Source: Bradyrhizobium sp. SRS-191 (lineage in GTDB: Bacteria; Pseudomonadota; Alphaproteobacteria; Rhizobiales; Xanthobacteraceae). Taken from it: a stretch of DNA of 64,000 nucleotides. This document shows, one piece after another, positions 34,913 through 45,545 of the stretch. A program made the position numbers and the translations under genes. The stretch spans positions 558,001 to 622,000 of the forward strand of contig NZ_JANBVS010000002.1 of assembly GCF_024586915.1 (NCBI RefSeq), given 5' to 3'. The notes under the pieces are model-generated. The model saw nothing but the letters and a program-made list of their open reading frames with translations, had not been told where the DNA came from and made no database searches. Position 1 is the stretch's first letter, and every line of letters begins with the position of its first letter.

Positions 34913-36223
34913 TCAACCGATCTCATACCACCTGATAAGCCGCGGCGCCGCCCAGTCCGTGGCCATGCGCTCGACCAGAAACCGCCCGGCGGTTTCAGCC
35001 AGGAAGGCGATACGCTGGGTCTGGCCTGCCTCGACTGCGAGCGTGTCGAGCCAATATGGCTTCCAGCCATCGTCCAATCGGTCGAGCAGACGGAACGGCT
35101 GGCCCTGCAGATGGACGACCATCGTGCCCGCCGCCTTGTTGGCCAGCGCCAGCACGGCGACGCGGCCGGGCTTGATCCGGAAGGCGGGGGCACTGCCGGG
35201 ATTGAACTGGGTGGGGGGACTCCAGTCGGCGCCGTCGAGCGCGAGCTCGGCGCGGATGGCGCTGCGCAGGTCGAGCTTGTCCGGCAAGCCATTCGCGGGC
35301 AGGGGCGATGGAGGCGGGAGGGGCGCGGCGCGTTGCGCCGGCTCACTCGACAGCGCGAGGCGGGCGAGGGGGCGTGCCGCCGTACCGTCGTGCAGCAGCA
35401 CCGGCAGCGCGGCCTTGGCGGCGGGCATGTCGATGACCACGTCGGTGCGGCCGCCCGGCGGCAGCACCACGGCGCCGTTGCGGGCCAGGAACGGCTCCGC
35501 CGGCTGGCCATCGATCGCCATCACCCGGACGGTGTCGATGTCGGCGATTTTGATCGCGATGACAGCGCGCTGGCAGCCATTGATGAACCGCAGCCTGACC
35601 CGCGCCTGGGCGCGCAGCGCGATCTCCGGCTGGACCTGGCCGTTCACGGTATAGAGCAGTTCGGCGTCCTTCGGGTCTGTGCCCGGCGCGATCGCCGTGC
35701 CGTCCGGCTTCAGCCTGAAGTCCTCGACCAGGAAAACCTCGTCGCGGTCAAAGGTTACCGTCGAGACTTCATCGACGATCACAGGCAGCGGGCGCAGCGG
35801 GGCGGCAGCGCCGTCGGCGAGCAGCCGCAGGTCGAGCAGTCCGGTTCCGGTCCGTGAGGCCATCGCAGCGACCGTGGCCCGGCCGCCTGCTGCGGTCGGC
35901 TGTTGGACGAGCAGCGGCGCCGGCAAAGCGAGACCGCGGCCGGAAAGCGTGGCCGGTATCGAGAGACCGTTGACGAGGGAGAGATCCAGCGCGGCGCCGC
36001 GGGCCAGCCGGAGCACCGGTGAGCCCCCGGCGAGCTGCCATACCCGCGCCGGCGAGCGCCCCTGCGACAGGGCCAGAGATTCGGTCCGCGCCTCCAACGC
36101 GACGGACGTGCGTTCGGCGGCGATGGCGAAACGCGGAATCGCGGTCGCGCAGGCTGCGGCAAGGCCGCCGAGCACGGCGCGGCGGCTGACCCCGTCCACA
36201 GGCTGCGTCATGCGACAAAACAT
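34913..36223 (-). CDS. Multicopper-oxidase-fold exported protein lacking copper ligands
   Basis: The 436-aa protein has a twin-arginine signal (VSRRAVLGGLAAACATAIP) and three cupredoxin-like domains as in FtsP/SufI. LLYTVNGQVQPEIALRA and RLRFINGCQRAVIAIKI match the second domain. In the third domain the usual HxxHxHxH motif reads MVVHLQGQPFRLLDR, and no H-C-H-x3-H motif is present near the C terminus. It therefore probably cannot bind type 1 or trinuclear copper. The start is at 36223 or 36211 (MTQPVDGVSRR). It is upstream of, and probably cotranscribed with, the racemase gene. A scaffold-like role is inferred. Confidence 0.8.
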   Translation of the reverse strand: MFCRMTQPVDGVSRRAVLGGLAAACATAIPRFAIAAERTSVALEARTESLALSQGRSPARVWQLAGGSPVLRLARGAALDLSLVNGLSIPATLSGRGLALPAPLLVQQPTAAGGRATVAAMASRTGTGLLDLRLLADGAAAPLRPLPVIVDEVSTVTFDRDEVFLVEDFRLKPDGTAIAPGTDPKDAELLYTVNGQVQPEIALRAQARVRLRFINGCQRAVIAIKIADIDTVRVMAIDGQPAEPFLARNGAVVLPPGGRTDVVIDMPAAKAALPVLLHDGTAARPLARLALSSEPAQRAAPLPPPSPLPANGLPDKLDLRSAIRAELALDGADWSPPTQFNPGSAPAFRIKPGRVAVLALANKAAGTMVVHLQGQPFRLLDRLDDGWKPYWLDTLAVEAGQTQRIAFLAETAGRFLVERMATDWAAPRLIRWYEIG

Positions 36224-36321
36224 TGTGCGTTGAGGGGGATGCGGATCATCTCATTTTCCCTTATCTGTGCCGCGAGCCTGGCCGATCGGCCGGTCGCGGG
36301 CGCTCTTTGGGGCCCATTTTT

Positions 36322-36352
36322 TTGCTGCGGACGGTTTCACGCGTGGTATAAG
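36322..36352 (+). promoter_or_regulatory. Possible promoter for tRNA-Leu
   Basis: TTGCTG (36322-36327) and TATAAG (36347-36352) lie 19 bp apart and end 45 bp before the tRNA 5' end. The -10 is good; the spacing is long, so confidence is modest. Confidence 0.35.
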
Positions 36353-36397
36353 CCGCGCCGCCCGCGGCATCGCGGCCGGGCTATCGATGCAGTTCAC

Positions 36398-36482
36398 GCG
36401 GGCGTGGCGGAACTGGTAGACGCGCTGGATTTAGGTTCCAGTGACGAAAGTTGTGGGGGTTCGAGTCCCTCCGCCCGCACCA
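36398..36482 (+). tRNA. tRNA-Leu (anticodon UAG)
   Basis: The 85-nt gene has acceptor arms GCGGGCG/CGCCCGC, an encoded ACCA end, a D loop with AACTGGTAGA, and TTCGAGTCC in the T arm. The anticodon stem CTGGA/TCCAG holds loop TTTAGGT, so the anticodon TAG is at 36432-36434. The long variable arm is typical of leucine tRNAs. It reads CUN codons. Confidence 0.97.
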
Positions 36483-36656
36483 AGCGCTTCCTCAGCGTTT
36501 GCCGAAAGTTTCACGGCGCAGCCGCGCTCCTGATCTCGGGAGAACGGCGGCACCGATCCCACCGGCGCAAGGCTCGTTGGCCGCGCGTCGTCCACAATTG
36601 AATCAGGTGTGTCCGGATCGCAAGGGTCCGGACCGTAGCGGAAGAAGATTGACGCC

Positions 36657-38015
36657 ATGCAGGTCACAGAAACCTTGTCAGAAGGCTTGAAGCACGAGTT
36701 CCAGATCAGCGTTCCCGCGGCCGATCTCGACGCCAAGGCGGATGCGAAGCTGGTCGATCTCAAGGACAAGGTCCGCATCAACGGCTTCCGTCCGGGCAAG
36801 GTGCCTGTGGCGCATCTGAAGAAGATCTACGGCAAGTCGGTGATGGCCGAGACCATCGACCAGACCATCCGCGACACCAACACGCAGATCTTCACCGAGC
36901 GCGGCTTCCGTCTCGCCACCGAGCCGAAGGTGACGATGCCGACCGAGGAAGCCGAGGTGGAGAAGATCCTCGCCGGCCAGACCGACCTGACCTACACCGT
37001 GGCGATCGAGGTCGTGCCCGCGATCGCGCTCGCCGACTTCAAGACCTTCTCGGTCGAGAAGCCCGTCGCCGACATCACCGATGCCGACGTCGACGAGGCG
37101 ATCAAGCGCCTGGCCGATGCCAACCGCGGCTATGCGGCCAAGGCTGATGGCGCCAAGGCCGAGAGCGGAGATCGCGTGAAGATCAACTTCAAGGGCACGA
37201 TCGACGGCGTCGCGTTCGACGGCGGCACGGGCGAGGGCATCGATGTCGTGATCGGCTCGAACACCTTCATCCCCGGCTTCGAGGACCAGCTCGTCGGCAT
37301 CGGCGTCGGCGAGACCCGCACCTTGAAGGTCTCGTTCCCGACCAACTATCTGAACAACGAGCTCGCGGGGAAGGCCGCGGAGTTCGAGACCACGGCGACC
37401 GCGATCGAGGCGCCGGAGGACAAGGTCGTGGACGACGAGTTCGCCAAGACGCTCGGCCTCGAATCGCTCGACAAGCTGAAGGAGCTGATGCGCGACCGTC
37501 TCGCCGGCGAGTTCGGCCAGGCGACCCGTCAGCGCGTGAAGCGCGCGCTGCTCGACCGCCTCGACGAGACCCACAAGTTCGATGCTCCGCCGTCGCTGAT
37601 CGACGAGGAGTTCAACCTGATGTGGAACTCGGTCCAGGCCGAGATGAAGTCGAGCGGCAAGACCTTCGCCGACGAGAACACCACCGAGGACAAGGCGAAG
37701 GAAGAGTACCGCACCATCGCCGACCGCCGCGTCCGGCTCGGCCTCGTGCTGTCGGAGATCGGCGAGAAGAACAAGATCACCGTGACCGACGACGAGGTCA
37801 GCCGCGCCGTGATCGAGCGCGCGCGCTCGATGCCGGGCCGCGAGAAGGAGGTCTGGGACTTCTATCGCAGCAACCCGCAGGCGCTCGCGCAGCTGCGCGC
37901 GCCGATCTACGAGGACAAGGTCGTCGACTTCATCCTCGAGCTCGCCAACGTCACCGAGAAGAAGGTCTCCAAGGACGAGCTGTTCAAGGACGACGAGAAC
38001 GACAAGGCGGCCTGA
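36657..38015 (+). CDS. tig: Trigger factor
   Basis: The 452-aa ribosome-bound chaperone has all three regions. The N-terminal ribosome-binding domain carries the signature [19 protein letters not shown]. The central FKBP-type prolyl isomerase domain (about residues 160-245) has [20 protein letters not shown] and [12 protein letters not shown]. The C-terminal helical chaperone domain follows. It catches nascent chains at the exit tunnel. It precedes clpP, clpX and lon, the common order; a 296-bp gap follows. Confidence 0.97.
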   Translation: MQVTETLSEGLKHEFQISVPAADLDAKADAKLVDLKDKVRINGFRPGKVPVAHLKKIYGKSVMAETIDQTIRDTNTQIFTERGFRLATEPKVTMPTEEAEVEKILAGQTDLTYTVAIEVVPAIALADFKTFSVEKPVADITDADVDEAIKRLADANRGYAAKADGAKAESGDRVKINFKGTIDGVAFDGGTGEGIDVVIGSNTFIPGFEDQLVGIGVGETRTLKVSFPTNYLNNELAGKAAEFETTATAIEAPEDKVVDDEFAKTLGLESLDKLKELMRDRLAGEFGQATRQRVKRALLDRLDETHKFDAPPSLIDEEFNLMWNSVQAEMKSSGKTFADENTTEDKAKEEYRTIADRRVRLGLVLSEIGEKNKITVTDDEVSRAVIERARSMPGREKEVWDFYRSNPQALAQLRAPIYEDKVVDFILELANVTEKKVSKDELFKDDENDKAA

Positions 38016-38063
38016 TCAGGCCACCTCTGGTCGGGTTTGCGACATCAGCGCATGATTAAGGTT

Positions 38064-38083
38064 GACCGGCGAAAGCGCCGGTC
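38064..38083. other. Hairpin after tig
   Basis: GACCGGCG (38064-38071), loop AAAG, CGCCGGTC (38076-38083). No T-run follows, so it may be a weak or factor-dependent stop between tig and clpP. The rest of 38016-38311 holds no convincing gene. Confidence 0.5.
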
Positions 38084-38311
38084 GGCCCGGTTCCGGCGCT
38101 GGCCGCCGCCGCGGGAATCAGCTTGAACAAGGCAACGACCTCGCTTGCGGTTGGCCGGTTACCGGTCTTGTCACCGGGAAATTGGTCCATATCTGTGGGC
38201 TCGGTCTTGAAGTTCTGCATCACGGGGCCATCGTCCGTCGCTGCTCGCTGAACGAGCCTCACCTGCGGCGGCCGGTCGTCTTCAACTGCTGGTCCAACCC
38301 TTGGGTGATTC

Positions 38312-38944
38312 ATGCGCGATCCCGTCGAAACCTATATGAACCTTGTGCCCATGGTGGTCGAACAGACCAACCGCGGTGAGCGCGCCTACGACATCTTCTC
38401 GCGCCTCCTTAAGGAGCGCATCATCTTCGTGACCGGTCCGGTCGAGGACGGCATGGCGACGTTGATTGTCGCGCAGCTGCTCTTCCTCGAGGCCGAGAAC
38501 CCGAAGAAGGAGATCGCGATGTACATCAACTCGCCTGGCGGCGTGGTGACGTCGGGTCTCGCGATCTACGACACGATGCAGTTCATCCGTCCGGCGGTGT
38601 CGACGCTGTGCACGGGCCAGGCGGCGTCGATGGGTTCGCTGCTGCTCTGCGCCGGTCACAAGGACATGCGCTTCTCGCTGCCGAACTCTCGCATCATGGT
38701 GCATCAGCCGTCCGGCGGTTTCCAGGGCCAGGCGACCGACATCATGCTGCACGCCCAGGAGATCCTGAGCCTCAAGAAGCGGCTCAACGAGATCTACGTG
38801 AAGCACACCGGTCAGCCCTACAAGGCGATCGAGGATGCGCTGGAACGCGACAAATTCCTCACGGCGGAAGCCGCCCAGGAGTTCGGGCTCATCGACAAGG
38901 TGCTCGACAAGCGGCCGGAAGATCCGGCGGCGATGGGCAAGTGA
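38312..38944 (+). CDS. clpP: ATP-dependent Clp protease proteolytic subunit
   Basis: The 210-aa serine protease forms a double heptamer that degrades substrates fed by ClpX or ClpA. The catalytic Ser is in [14 protein letters not shown] and the His in [36 protein letters not shown] is typical. It carries a short N-terminal stretch [18 protein letters not shown] before the conserved [12 protein letters not shown]. It lies upstream of clpX with a 443-bp gap. Confidence 0.97.
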   Translation: MRDPVETYMNLVPMVVEQTNRGERAYDIFSRLLKERIIFVTGPVEDGMATLIVAQLLFLEAENPKKEIAMYINSPGGVVTSGLAIYDTMQFIRPAVSTLCTGQAASMGSLLLCAGHKDMRFSLPNSRIMVHQPSGGFQGQATDIMLHAQEILSLKKRLNEIYVKHTGQPYKAIEDALERDKFLTAEAAQEFGLIDKVLDKRPEDPAAMGK

Positions 38945-39387
38945 GCCGTAACTGAGTAAGGCGAGGTCCGTTGGACGGGCCTCGAAGCATCACGGCATCG
39001 CCTTTGCCGGCTCCGGCCGGCAGAGGTACTAAGGTGGGGTCCCAAAAGGGCCGCAACCCTGCCGTGCAACCGGCAAACAGGCGTGGCAAACACGCAACGT
39101 TCAGCCGATTTCGCGTGTTCTTACCGTGTCAAGCCCCAAAATCACGGTAATGTCACGGTCTAGGGTCTGTGCTCCGATTAGCGAATTCTTGATAGTCGGA
39201 TGACAGCATGATTGGCTAGAGTGCCCAGTTATGGATCGTGGGGGATTCGCGTAAGTCGTGGGTGCACGGCGGGTCAAGAACAAGGTTTTAATTTTGGTAC
39301 GAAATTTGCTCTTTCACCAATTCGGTCCGGCCCGCGCCGGGGCGGAACGAACGAGCGGACAAGAGCGAACCGCGGACGGAGACAGGA
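38945..39387. other. 443-bp clpP-clpX intergenic region
   Basis: No coding frame is convincing. The middle part (about 39110-39250) is less GC-rich than its surroundings and probably holds the clpX promoter, but I cannot place a good -35/-10 pair. CACGGTAATGTCACGGTC contains a short direct repeat CACGGT. Confidence 0.5.
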
Positions 39388-40662
39388 ATGAGTAAGGTCG
39401 GCACGGGCGACGCCAAGAATACGCTTTATTGCTCGTTCTGCGGCAAGAGCCAGCACGAAGTCCGCAAACTGATCGCAGGTCCAACCGTCTTCATCTGCGA
39501 CGAGTGCGTCGAACTCTGCATGGACATCATCCGCGAGGAGAACAAGTCCTCGCTGGTCAAGTCGCGCGACGGCATTCCGACCCCGAAGGAGATCTGCAAG
39601 GTTCTGGACGATTACGTCATCGGTCAGAACCATGCGAAGAAGGTGCTGTCGGTCGCCGTTCACAACCACTACAAGCGTCTCAATCACCAGACCAAGCACT
39701 CGGACGTCGAGCTCGCGAAGTCGAACATCCTTCTGATCGGTCCGACCGGTTCGGGCAAGACGCTGCTCGCGCAGACGCTCGCCCGCATCCTCGACGTGCC
39801 GTTCACGATGGCCGACGCCACGACGCTGACCGAAGCCGGCTATGTCGGTGAGGACGTCGAGAACATCATCCTGAAGCTGCTGCAGGCGGCCGACTACAAC
39901 GTCGAGCGCGCACAGCGTGGCATTGTCTACATCGACGAGATCGACAAGATCAGTCGCAAGTCGGACAATCCCTCGATCACCCGCGACGTGTCGGGCGAGG
40001 GTGTCCAGCAGGCGCTGCTCAAGATCATGGAAGGCACGGTTGCGTCGGTTCCGCCGCAGGGCGGCCGCAAGCATCCGCAGCAGGAGTTCCTGCAGGTCGA
40101 CACCACCAACATCCTGTTCATCTGCGGTGGTGCGTTCTCCGGTCTCGAGAAGATCATCTCCTCGCGCGGCCGGTCGACCTCGATCGGCTTCGCGGCCCAG
40201 GTGCTGGCGCCGGAAGACCGCCGCACCGGCGAGATCTTCCGTCACGTCGAGCCCGAGGATCTCCTGAAGTACGGCCTGATCCCGGAATTCGTCGGCCGTC
40301 TGCCGGTCGTGGCGACGCTCGAGGATCTTGACGAGAACTCGCTGAAGAAGATCCTGACCGAGCCCAAGAACGCGCTGGTGAAGCAGTATCAGCGTCTGTT
40401 CGAGATGGAGAACATCGAGCTCACCTTCGCCGACGAGGCGCTTGGCGCCGTGTCGCGCAAGGCGATCGAGCGCAAGACCGGCGCACGCGGTCTGCGGTCG
40501 ATCCTCGAGAGCATCCTGCTCGAGACGATGTTCGACCTGCCGGGACTCGAAGGCGTCGAGGAAGTGGTCATCTCGCGCGAGGTGGTCGAAGGCACGGCCC
40601 GTCCGCTCTACATCTATGCCGATCGGTCCGATCGCGCCGTGGAAAGCAGCGCCAGCGCGTGA
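39388..40662 (+). CDS. clpX: ATP-dependent Clp protease ATP-binding subunit ClpX
   Basis: The 424-aa AAA+ unfoldase has the N-terminal zinc domain ([15 protein letters not shown] and [10 protein letters not shown]), the Walker [16 protein letters not shown], Walker [12 protein letters not shown], and the pore/sensor region with [12 protein letters not shown]. It unfolds tagged proteins for ClpP. AGGA lies just before the ATG. It is followed by lon after 327 bp. Confidence 0.98.
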   Translation: MSKVGTGDAKNTLYCSFCGKSQHEVRKLIAGPTVFICDECVELCMDIIREENKSSLVKSRDGIPTPKEICKVLDDYVIGQNHAKKVLSVAVHNHYKRLNHQTKHSDVELAKSNILLIGPTGSGKTLLAQTLARILDVPFTMADATTLTEAGYVGEDVENIILKLLQAADYNVERAQRGIVYIDEIDKISRKSDNPSITRDVSGEGVQQALLKIMEGTVASVPPQGGRKHPQQEFLQVDTTNILFICGGAFSGLEKIISSRGRSTSIGFAAQVLAPEDRRTGEIFRHVEPEDLLKYGLIPEFVGRLPVVATLEDLDENSLKKILTEPKNALVKQYQRLFEMENIELTFADEALGAVSRKAIERKTGARGLRSILESILLETMFDLPGLEGVEEVVISREVVEGTARPLYIYADRSDRAVESSASA

Positions 40663-40794
40663 TCCGCGCTGGTACGATCGACAGACGACCTCGTTTCATC
40701 AGTTCAGCGATCGCTGCGGACATCATGTCCGCGGCGTCGCAGCGTTTCAGCTCCCCGCCGCGTAAAGCCACTTTTGGCGGGCGTTTACCGATAC

Positions 40795-40826
40795 TTGACA
40801 CCCCCCGGGTCGATAGCCACCTAATG
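40795..40826 (+). promoter_or_regulatory. Possible lon promoter (heat-shock-like or sigma-70)
   Basis: CTTGACA ends at 40800 with a perfect TTGACA, and CACCTAATG lies 17 bp on (from 40818). The -35 CTTGA and a C-rich -10 would suit an alphaproteobacterial RpoH site; the -10 is weak for sigma-70. It lies about 165 bp before the lon start. The rest of 40663-40989 shows no gene. Confidence 0.35.
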
Positions 40827-40989
40827 TCGCGTGGCGATACAAATCTCAATCCCGGGATTCGCCTCACAGACGATCCGAAACGAGCAGGCGATATCGACGC
40901 GCCAGCTACGTCCGGATCAGATCGCACCTTGTGGCGGTTGCGCACGATGGCGGACTGCGTGCAAGGGGGCTAAACAAAAGGAACAGGCC

Positions 40990-43413
40990 ATGACGACCCC
41001 CAAACCCCGGCCGACCATCGTTTACGGCGAGAGCCACGCCTATCCGGTGCTGCCGCTCCGCGACATCGTCGTCTTCCCGCACAACATCGTTCCGCTGTTC
41101 GTCGGCCGCGAGAAATCCATTCGCGCCCTCGAAGAGGTCATGAAGAACGACGCTCTGGTGATGCTGGCGACGCAGAAGAACGCGTCCGACGATGATCCAG
41201 CTCCGGATGCGATCTACGAGACCGGGACGCTCGCCAGCGTGCTGCAACTCCTGAAGCTGCCCGACGGCACCGTGAAGGTGCTGGTCGAGGGCCTGGAGCG
41301 CGCGCGCGTCGAGAAGTACACCGATCGCGCCGACTACTACGAAGCCACCGCCGTTGCGCTCGAGGACACCGACGCCAAGTCGGTCGAAGCCGAGGCGCTG
41401 GGCCGCTCCGTCGTGTCGGACTTCGAAAGCTATGTGAAGCTGAACAAGAAGATCTCGGCCGAGGTCGTCGGCGTCGTTCAGTCGATCACCGATTTCGGCA
41501 AGCTGGCCGACACCGTCGCCTCGCATCTCGCCGTCAAGATCGCCGATCGCCAGGGCATCCTGGAGACGCTGTCCGTCACCACGCGCCTGGAGAAGGTGCT
41601 GGGCCTGATGGAGAGCGAGATCTCGGTTCTGCAGGTCGAGAAGCGCATCCGCTCGCGTGTCAAGCGCCAGATGGAGAAGACTCAGCGCGAGTACTACCTG
41701 AATGAGCAGATGAAGGCCATTCAGAAGGAGCTGGGTGACGAGGACGGCCGCGACGAGCTCGCTGATCTGGAAGAGCGCATCAACAAGACCAAGCTCTCCA
41801 AGGAAGCGCGCGAGAAGGCTCAGCACGAGTTGAAGAAGCTGCGCCAGATGTCGCCGATGTCCGCGGAAGCGACCGTCGTGCGCAACTACCTGGATTGGCT
41901 GCTGTCGATTCCGTGGAACAAGAAGTCCAAGGTGAAGAAGGATCTGGAGGCCGCGCAGGCGGTTCTGGATGCGGATCACTATGGTCTGGAGAAGGTCAAG
42001 GACCGCATCGTCGAGTATCTCGCCGTGCAGTCGCGCGCCAACAAGCTGACCGGCCCGATCCTGTGCCTGGTCGGACCGCCCGGCGTCGGCAAGACCTCGC
42101 TCGGCAAGTCGATCGCGAAGGCCACGGGGCGCGAATTCGTTCGCGTGTCGCTGGGCGGCGTGCGCGACGAGGCGGAGATCCGCGGTCATCGCCGGACCTA
42201 TATCGGTTCGATGCCCGGCAAGATCATCCAGTCGATGCGCAAGGCCAAGACTTCGAATCCTCTCTTCCTGCTGGATGAGATCGACAAGATGGGCTCGGAC
42301 TTCCGGGGTGATCCGTCGTCGGCGCTGCTGGAGGTCCTGGACCCCGAGCAGAACACGACGTTCAACGATCACTATCTGGAGGTCGACTACGACCTGTCGA
42401 ACGTCATGTTCATCACGACCGCGAATACGCTGAATATTCCCGGGCCGCTGATGGACCGCATGGAGATCATCCGCATCGCCGGCTACACCGAGACCGAAAA
42501 GCTCGAGATCGCCCGCAAGCACTTGATCCCCAGCGCGATCTCCAAGCACGGCTTGGACTCGAAGGAGTGGTCGATCGACGACGACGCGTTGCTGCTCGTG
42601 ATCCGGCGCTACACCCGCGAAGCGGGCGTGCGTAACCTGGAGCGTGAGATTTCCACACTGGCCCGCAAGGCCGTGAAGGAGCTCATGATGTCCAAGAAGA
42701 AGTCGGTGAAGATCACCGAGAAGACCGTCGAGGAATTCTTGGGTGTTCCGAAGTACCGCTTCGGCGAGATCGAGAGCGACGATCAGGTCGGCATCGTGAC
42801 GGGCTTGGCCTGGACCGATGTCGGTGGCGAGCTGCTGACGATCGAAGGCGTCATGATGCCCGGCAAGGGCAAGATGACGGTGACGGGCAATCTGCGCGAC
42901 GTCATGAAGGAGTCGATCTCGGCGGCCGCCTCGTTCGTCCGCTCGCGGGCGATCAACTACGGCATCGAGCCGCCGTTGTTCGACCGGCGTGACATCCACG
43001 TCCACGTGCCGGAGGGGGCAACCCCGAAGGACGGACCGTCGGCGGGTGTCGCCATGGCGACGACCATCATCTCGGTGATGACCGGCATCCCGGTTCGTCA
43101 CGACGTCGCGATGACCGGCGAGATCACCTTGCGTGGTCGCGTGCTGCCGATCGGCGGTCTGAAGGAGAAGCTGCTGGCTGCGGCCCGCGGGGGCATCAAG
43201 ACGGTCCTGATCCCCGAGGACAACGCCAAGGATCTCACGGAGATTTCCGATGCGATCAAGGGCGGCATGGAGATCATCCCGGTCGCCCGTCTGGACGACG
43301 TCGTCGCCCGGGCCCTGGTCCGCAAGCCGGTGCCGATCGTCTGGGAAGAGGACACCAAGGTGCCCGTGAAGGCTGATGGCGACGAAGCCGCCGGCGGCCT
43401 GACCGCCCACTGA
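40990..43413 (+). CDS. lon: ATP-dependent Lon protease
   Basis: The 807-aa protease has the N-terminal LON domain ([20 protein letters not shown]), a coiled middle ([20 protein letters not shown]), the AAA+ domain ([15 protein letters not shown] and [13 protein letters not shown]), and the C-terminal Ser-Lys protease domain ([17 protein letters not shown]). It degrades misfolded and regulatory proteins as a hexamer. The ATG at 40990 has AAGGA upstream and matches the family N terminus; the upstream open frame is non-coding. A strong terminator follows. Confidence 0.98.
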   Translation: MTTPKPRPTIVYGESHAYPVLPLRDIVVFPHNIVPLFVGREKSIRALEEVMKNDALVMLATQKNASDDDPAPDAIYETGTLASVLQLLKLPDGTVKVLVEGLERARVEKYTDRADYYEATAVALEDTDAKSVEAEALGRSVVSDFESYVKLNKKISAEVVGVVQSITDFGKLADTVASHLAVKIADRQGILETLSVTTRLEKVLGLMESEISVLQVEKRIRSRVKRQMEKTQREYYLNEQMKAIQKELGDEDGRDELADLEERINKTKLSKEAREKAQHELKKLRQMSPMSAEATVVRNYLDWLLSIPWNKKSKVKKDLEAAQAVLDADHYGLEKVKDRIVEYLAVQSRANKLTGPILCLVGPPGVGKTSLGKSIAKATGREFVRVSLGGVRDEAEIRGHRRTYIGSMPGKIIQSMRKAKTSNPLFLLDEIDKMGSDFRGDPSSALLEVLDPEQNTTFNDHYLEVDYDLSNVMFITTANTLNIPGPLMDRMEIIRIAGYTETEKLEIARKHLIPSAISKHGLDSKEWSIDDDALLLVIRRYTREAGVRNLEREISTLARKAVKELMMSKKKSVKITEKTVEEFLGVPKYRFGEIESDDQVGIVTGLAWTDVGGELLTIEGVMMPGKGKMTVTGNLRDVMKESISAAASFVRSRAINYGIEPPLFDRRDIHVHVPEGATPKDGPSAGVAMATTIISVMTGIPVRHDVAMTGEITLRGRVLPIGGLKEKLLAAARGGIKTVLIPEDNAKDLTEISDAIKGGMEIIPVARLDDVVARALVRKPVPIVWEEDTKVPVKADGDEAAGGLTAH

Positions 43414-43430
43414 GGTCAGAACCCAAAGGA

Positions 43431-43461
43431 AACGGCGCCCGAGAGGGCGCCGTTTTCGTTT
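43431..43461 (+). terminator. Rho-independent terminator of lon
   Basis: AACGGCGCCC (43431-43440), loop GAGA, GGGCGCCGTT (43445-43454), then TTCGTTT. Confidence 0.92.
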
Positions 43462-43597
43462 GAGGGATCGGTCCGGCTGCTGCGGGGGATCTGAAGCGGG
43501 GCATCTGAAAGTCACGCCGGCGACGCGGCTTTCCCGCGCTGCCGTGCGGTTCCGGCGTTGATTGCGCGTCGGGCAGGGGGTAAAGAAGCGCGCGTGA

Positions 43598-43674
43598 GGG
43601 CGGCTAGCTCAGCTGGTTAGAGCATCTCGTTTACACCGAGAGGGTCGGGAGTTCGAATCTCTCGCCGCCTACCA
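43598..43674 (+). tRNA. tRNA-Val (anticodon UAC)
   Basis: The 77-nt gene has acceptor arms GGGCGGC/GCCGCCT (G-U at the end pair) with encoded ACCA, D arm TAGCTCAGCTGGTTAGAGC, and T arm GTTCGAATC. The anticodon stem TCTCG/CGAGA holds loop TTTACAC, with anticodon TAC at 43632-43634. Confidence 0.97.
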
Positions 43675-43711
43675 TCCGGGCAGGGCCGATAGTCCGCTCG
43701 TCGAACAACGG

Positions 43712-43921
43712 CTATTCAGCCGCGCGTTTCTCCAAGCTGACTGCAATCCGCTCCAGCAGCGTGTTCATGCGCTGGGTTTCTGCGATCTGCCGCTCATAGT
43801 GATCGTGCAGTTGGGTCGACATCTTCGTGACATTCATCCGCTTGCTGAAAGCGAACCAGACTGCGATCAGGATCAGGAACGGCAGCCACGAAATGAGCAG
43901 ATCCATCCATTGGTTCTTCAT
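43712..43921 (-). CDS. Small membrane protein with coiled-coil tail, 69 aa
   Basis: The N terminus has one membrane helix (WLPFLILIAVWFAFSKRM) followed by a charged helical tail (THE-like pattern: QLHDHYERQIAETQRMNTLLERI). No family is recognised. It is probably a single-pass inner-membrane protein with a cytoplasmic tail. It is divergent from the cyclic-nucleotide-binding gene. Confidence 0.65.
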   Translation of the reverse strand: MKNQWMDLLISWLPFLILIAVWFAFSKRMNVTKMSTQLHDHYERQIAETQRMNTLLERIAVSLEKRAAE

Positions 43922-44064
43922 GCTTATTCTTCAACCCCGCTTCCCGTCGATTCCCGCAGGCTGACGTCTTGCCTGCACCCGTTGCTTCCAGTCGCCGCAA
44001 ATTCGTGTGGCGATCGGCTGTGCTTCCGTTACGCTGCTGCGTGGACCGAGGTCGAGGCAAATAC

Positions 44065-44550
44065 ATGACCGACTTTCTGCGCCATTGTACCGGAGGCGCT
44101 GAGCGGACGATCAACGCCGGTGTTGCCCTCCTGGAAGAGGGCGGCAACACAGGGCATCTCTACATCCTGCTGCAGGGGCGGCTGGAGGTCATCAAGGCCG
44201 GCTCCACCGTGGCCATCGTCTCCGAGCCGGGCGCGCTGTTCGGTGAGATGTCGCTGCTGCTGGAGCAGCCGCACACGGCCACCGTGCGGGCGCTCGTCGA
44301 CTGCCGGATCTATGAGATCCTGGATGCGCCGCGTTTCCTGGCTGAAAATCCCGAAGCGACACTGGCGATCGCACGCATGCTGGCGCAGCGGCTCAACGTC
44401 GCCAACACCTATCTCGCCGACCTCAAGCGGCAATATGCCGGCCACGGCACGCATCTCTCCATGGTCGGCGACGTCCTGCAGAGCATGATCAACCTGCCGC
44501 CGCAGCAGGTCGCGCCAGGAACGGATCGGGAATCCGATCCACGGCTCTGA
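44065..44550 (+). CDS. Cyclic nucleotide-binding domain protein without HTH
   Basis: The 161-aa protein has a CRP-type jelly-roll domain: LYILLQGRLEVIKAGSTVA, then PGALFGEMSLLLEQPHTATVRA. The phosphate-cassette Arg expected before T-A-T-V is His here, so it may not bind cAMP normally. After the domain comes only a helical tail (NVANTYLADLKRQYAG), with no DNA-binding HTH. It may act by protein contact or as a degenerate sensor. GAGG lies seven bases before the ATG. Its last 62 bases overlap the 3' end of the convergent phosphoesterase gene. Confidence 0.8.
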   Translation: MTDFLRHCTGGAERTINAGVALLEEGGNTGHLYILLQGRLEVIKAGSTVAIVSEPGALFGEMSLLLEQPHTATVRALVDCRIYEILDAPRFLAENPEATLAIARMLAQRLNVANTYLADLKRQYAGHGTHLSMVGDVLQSMINLPPQQVAPGTDRESDPRL

Positions 44551-45316
44551 GCCAGTCCGGCGCTGACGTCACCACCTGCGCAGGCCGCTGCAGCGGGCTG
44601 GCGAGATCGATCCATTCAGCTTGCCCCGCTGCCAGCCAGAACGCGCGCTGCTCGCCGGTGTCGAGCACCATGTAGGTCGGCGGCCGTCCGGGCTGACGCC
44701 CGGTGTTGAACACCCAGGTCTCTCCTAAGCGATCGAACCATGAGCCGTCCTTGATGAAGGGCGATTGGTGAACGTGGCCCGAGATCACCATCGCCGGCCG
44801 ATGCCGCGCGATGAAGCCTTCGAGCTCGGTGTCGCCGAAGAAGCGCTTGCCGCCCCAGCTCACCGGCGAATTGGCCGGCGGCGCGTGATGCACCCAGATC
44901 CAGCGCGCCGCGCTGCGCGCGGCGGCTGCGTCGAGCTGGCGTTCGATCTGCGCCTTGACGAGCGGGCCGTCCCACCAGGGACAGATCGAAAACAGCGTGT
45001 CGCCCACCCGGACTTCGTCGCCGTCCGAGGCGATGCCGAGTTCGCCGACCGTTCTGATCCAGGCCGCGATCTTCTCACCCTCGGCGTTGCGTTCCTCCAG
45101 ATCATGATTGCCGGAGCAGATCATCACGCGCGTCTTGGCGGCCAGCAGCGCGAGATACTTCTTCACCACCACGATCTGCGCGCGGATGTCGACGATCGAG
45201 GCGAGATCGAGCGCATCTCCGGCGAACACGACCGTGTCGAAATGATCGGCCGCCGCGACCAGCCAGTCGAGCTGCGGCAGCGTGTAGTGGAGATCGGCGA
45301 CGATGAGACAGCGCAT
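44489..45316 (-). CDS. Calcineurin-like metallophosphoesterase
   Basis: The 275-aa protein has all motifs of the family: CLIVADLHYTLPQ, VVFAGDALDL, MICSGNHDLEE, WVHHAPPANS, and MVISGHVHQSP. It is likely cytoplasmic and acts on phosphoesters such as nucleotides; the exact substrate is unknown. The ATG at 45316 places the first motif at residue 7, and the long upstream open frame has no coding character. It overlaps the convergent cNMP-domain gene by 62 bp. Confidence 0.88.
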   Translation of the reverse strand: MRCLIVADLHYTLPQLDWLVAAADHFDTVVFAGDALDLASIVDIRAQIVVVKKYLALLAAKTRVMICSGNHDLEERNAEGEKIAAWIRTVGELGIASDGDEVRVGDTLFSICPWWDGPLVKAQIERQLDAAAARSAARWIWVHHAPPANSPVSWGGKRFFGDTELEGFIARHRPAMVISGHVHQSPFIKDGSWFDRLGETWVFNTGRQPGRPPTYMVLDTGEQRAFWLAAGQAEWIDLASPLQRPAQVVTSAPDWLRAVDRIPDPFLARPAAAAG

Positions 45317-45545
45317 GAGACTCCTGACGCGCAGGATCGAAGCAAGAGTGGGACCAGACTCTGCTCCGCTATTGCATCTCGAGGGGCTGCGCGCCAGCAG
45401 GGCCAGGTCCTTGCGTCGATCGGTCGACCCCGGCGGTATGGGGCGGCCCGGCGGAGGTGACCGGGTGCCGCGCTCGTGCCTTGACAGGCAAGAGCCGTGC
45501 GTGCGCGATACCGGTTCGACGACGACATCAGACAAGGCGCGCATC

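Noticed and set aside
40906..43515. An 869-codon open frame antisense to lon
   Set aside because: It mirrors the lon coding frame and has no ribosome site or recognisable domain; lon on the plus strand is certain.
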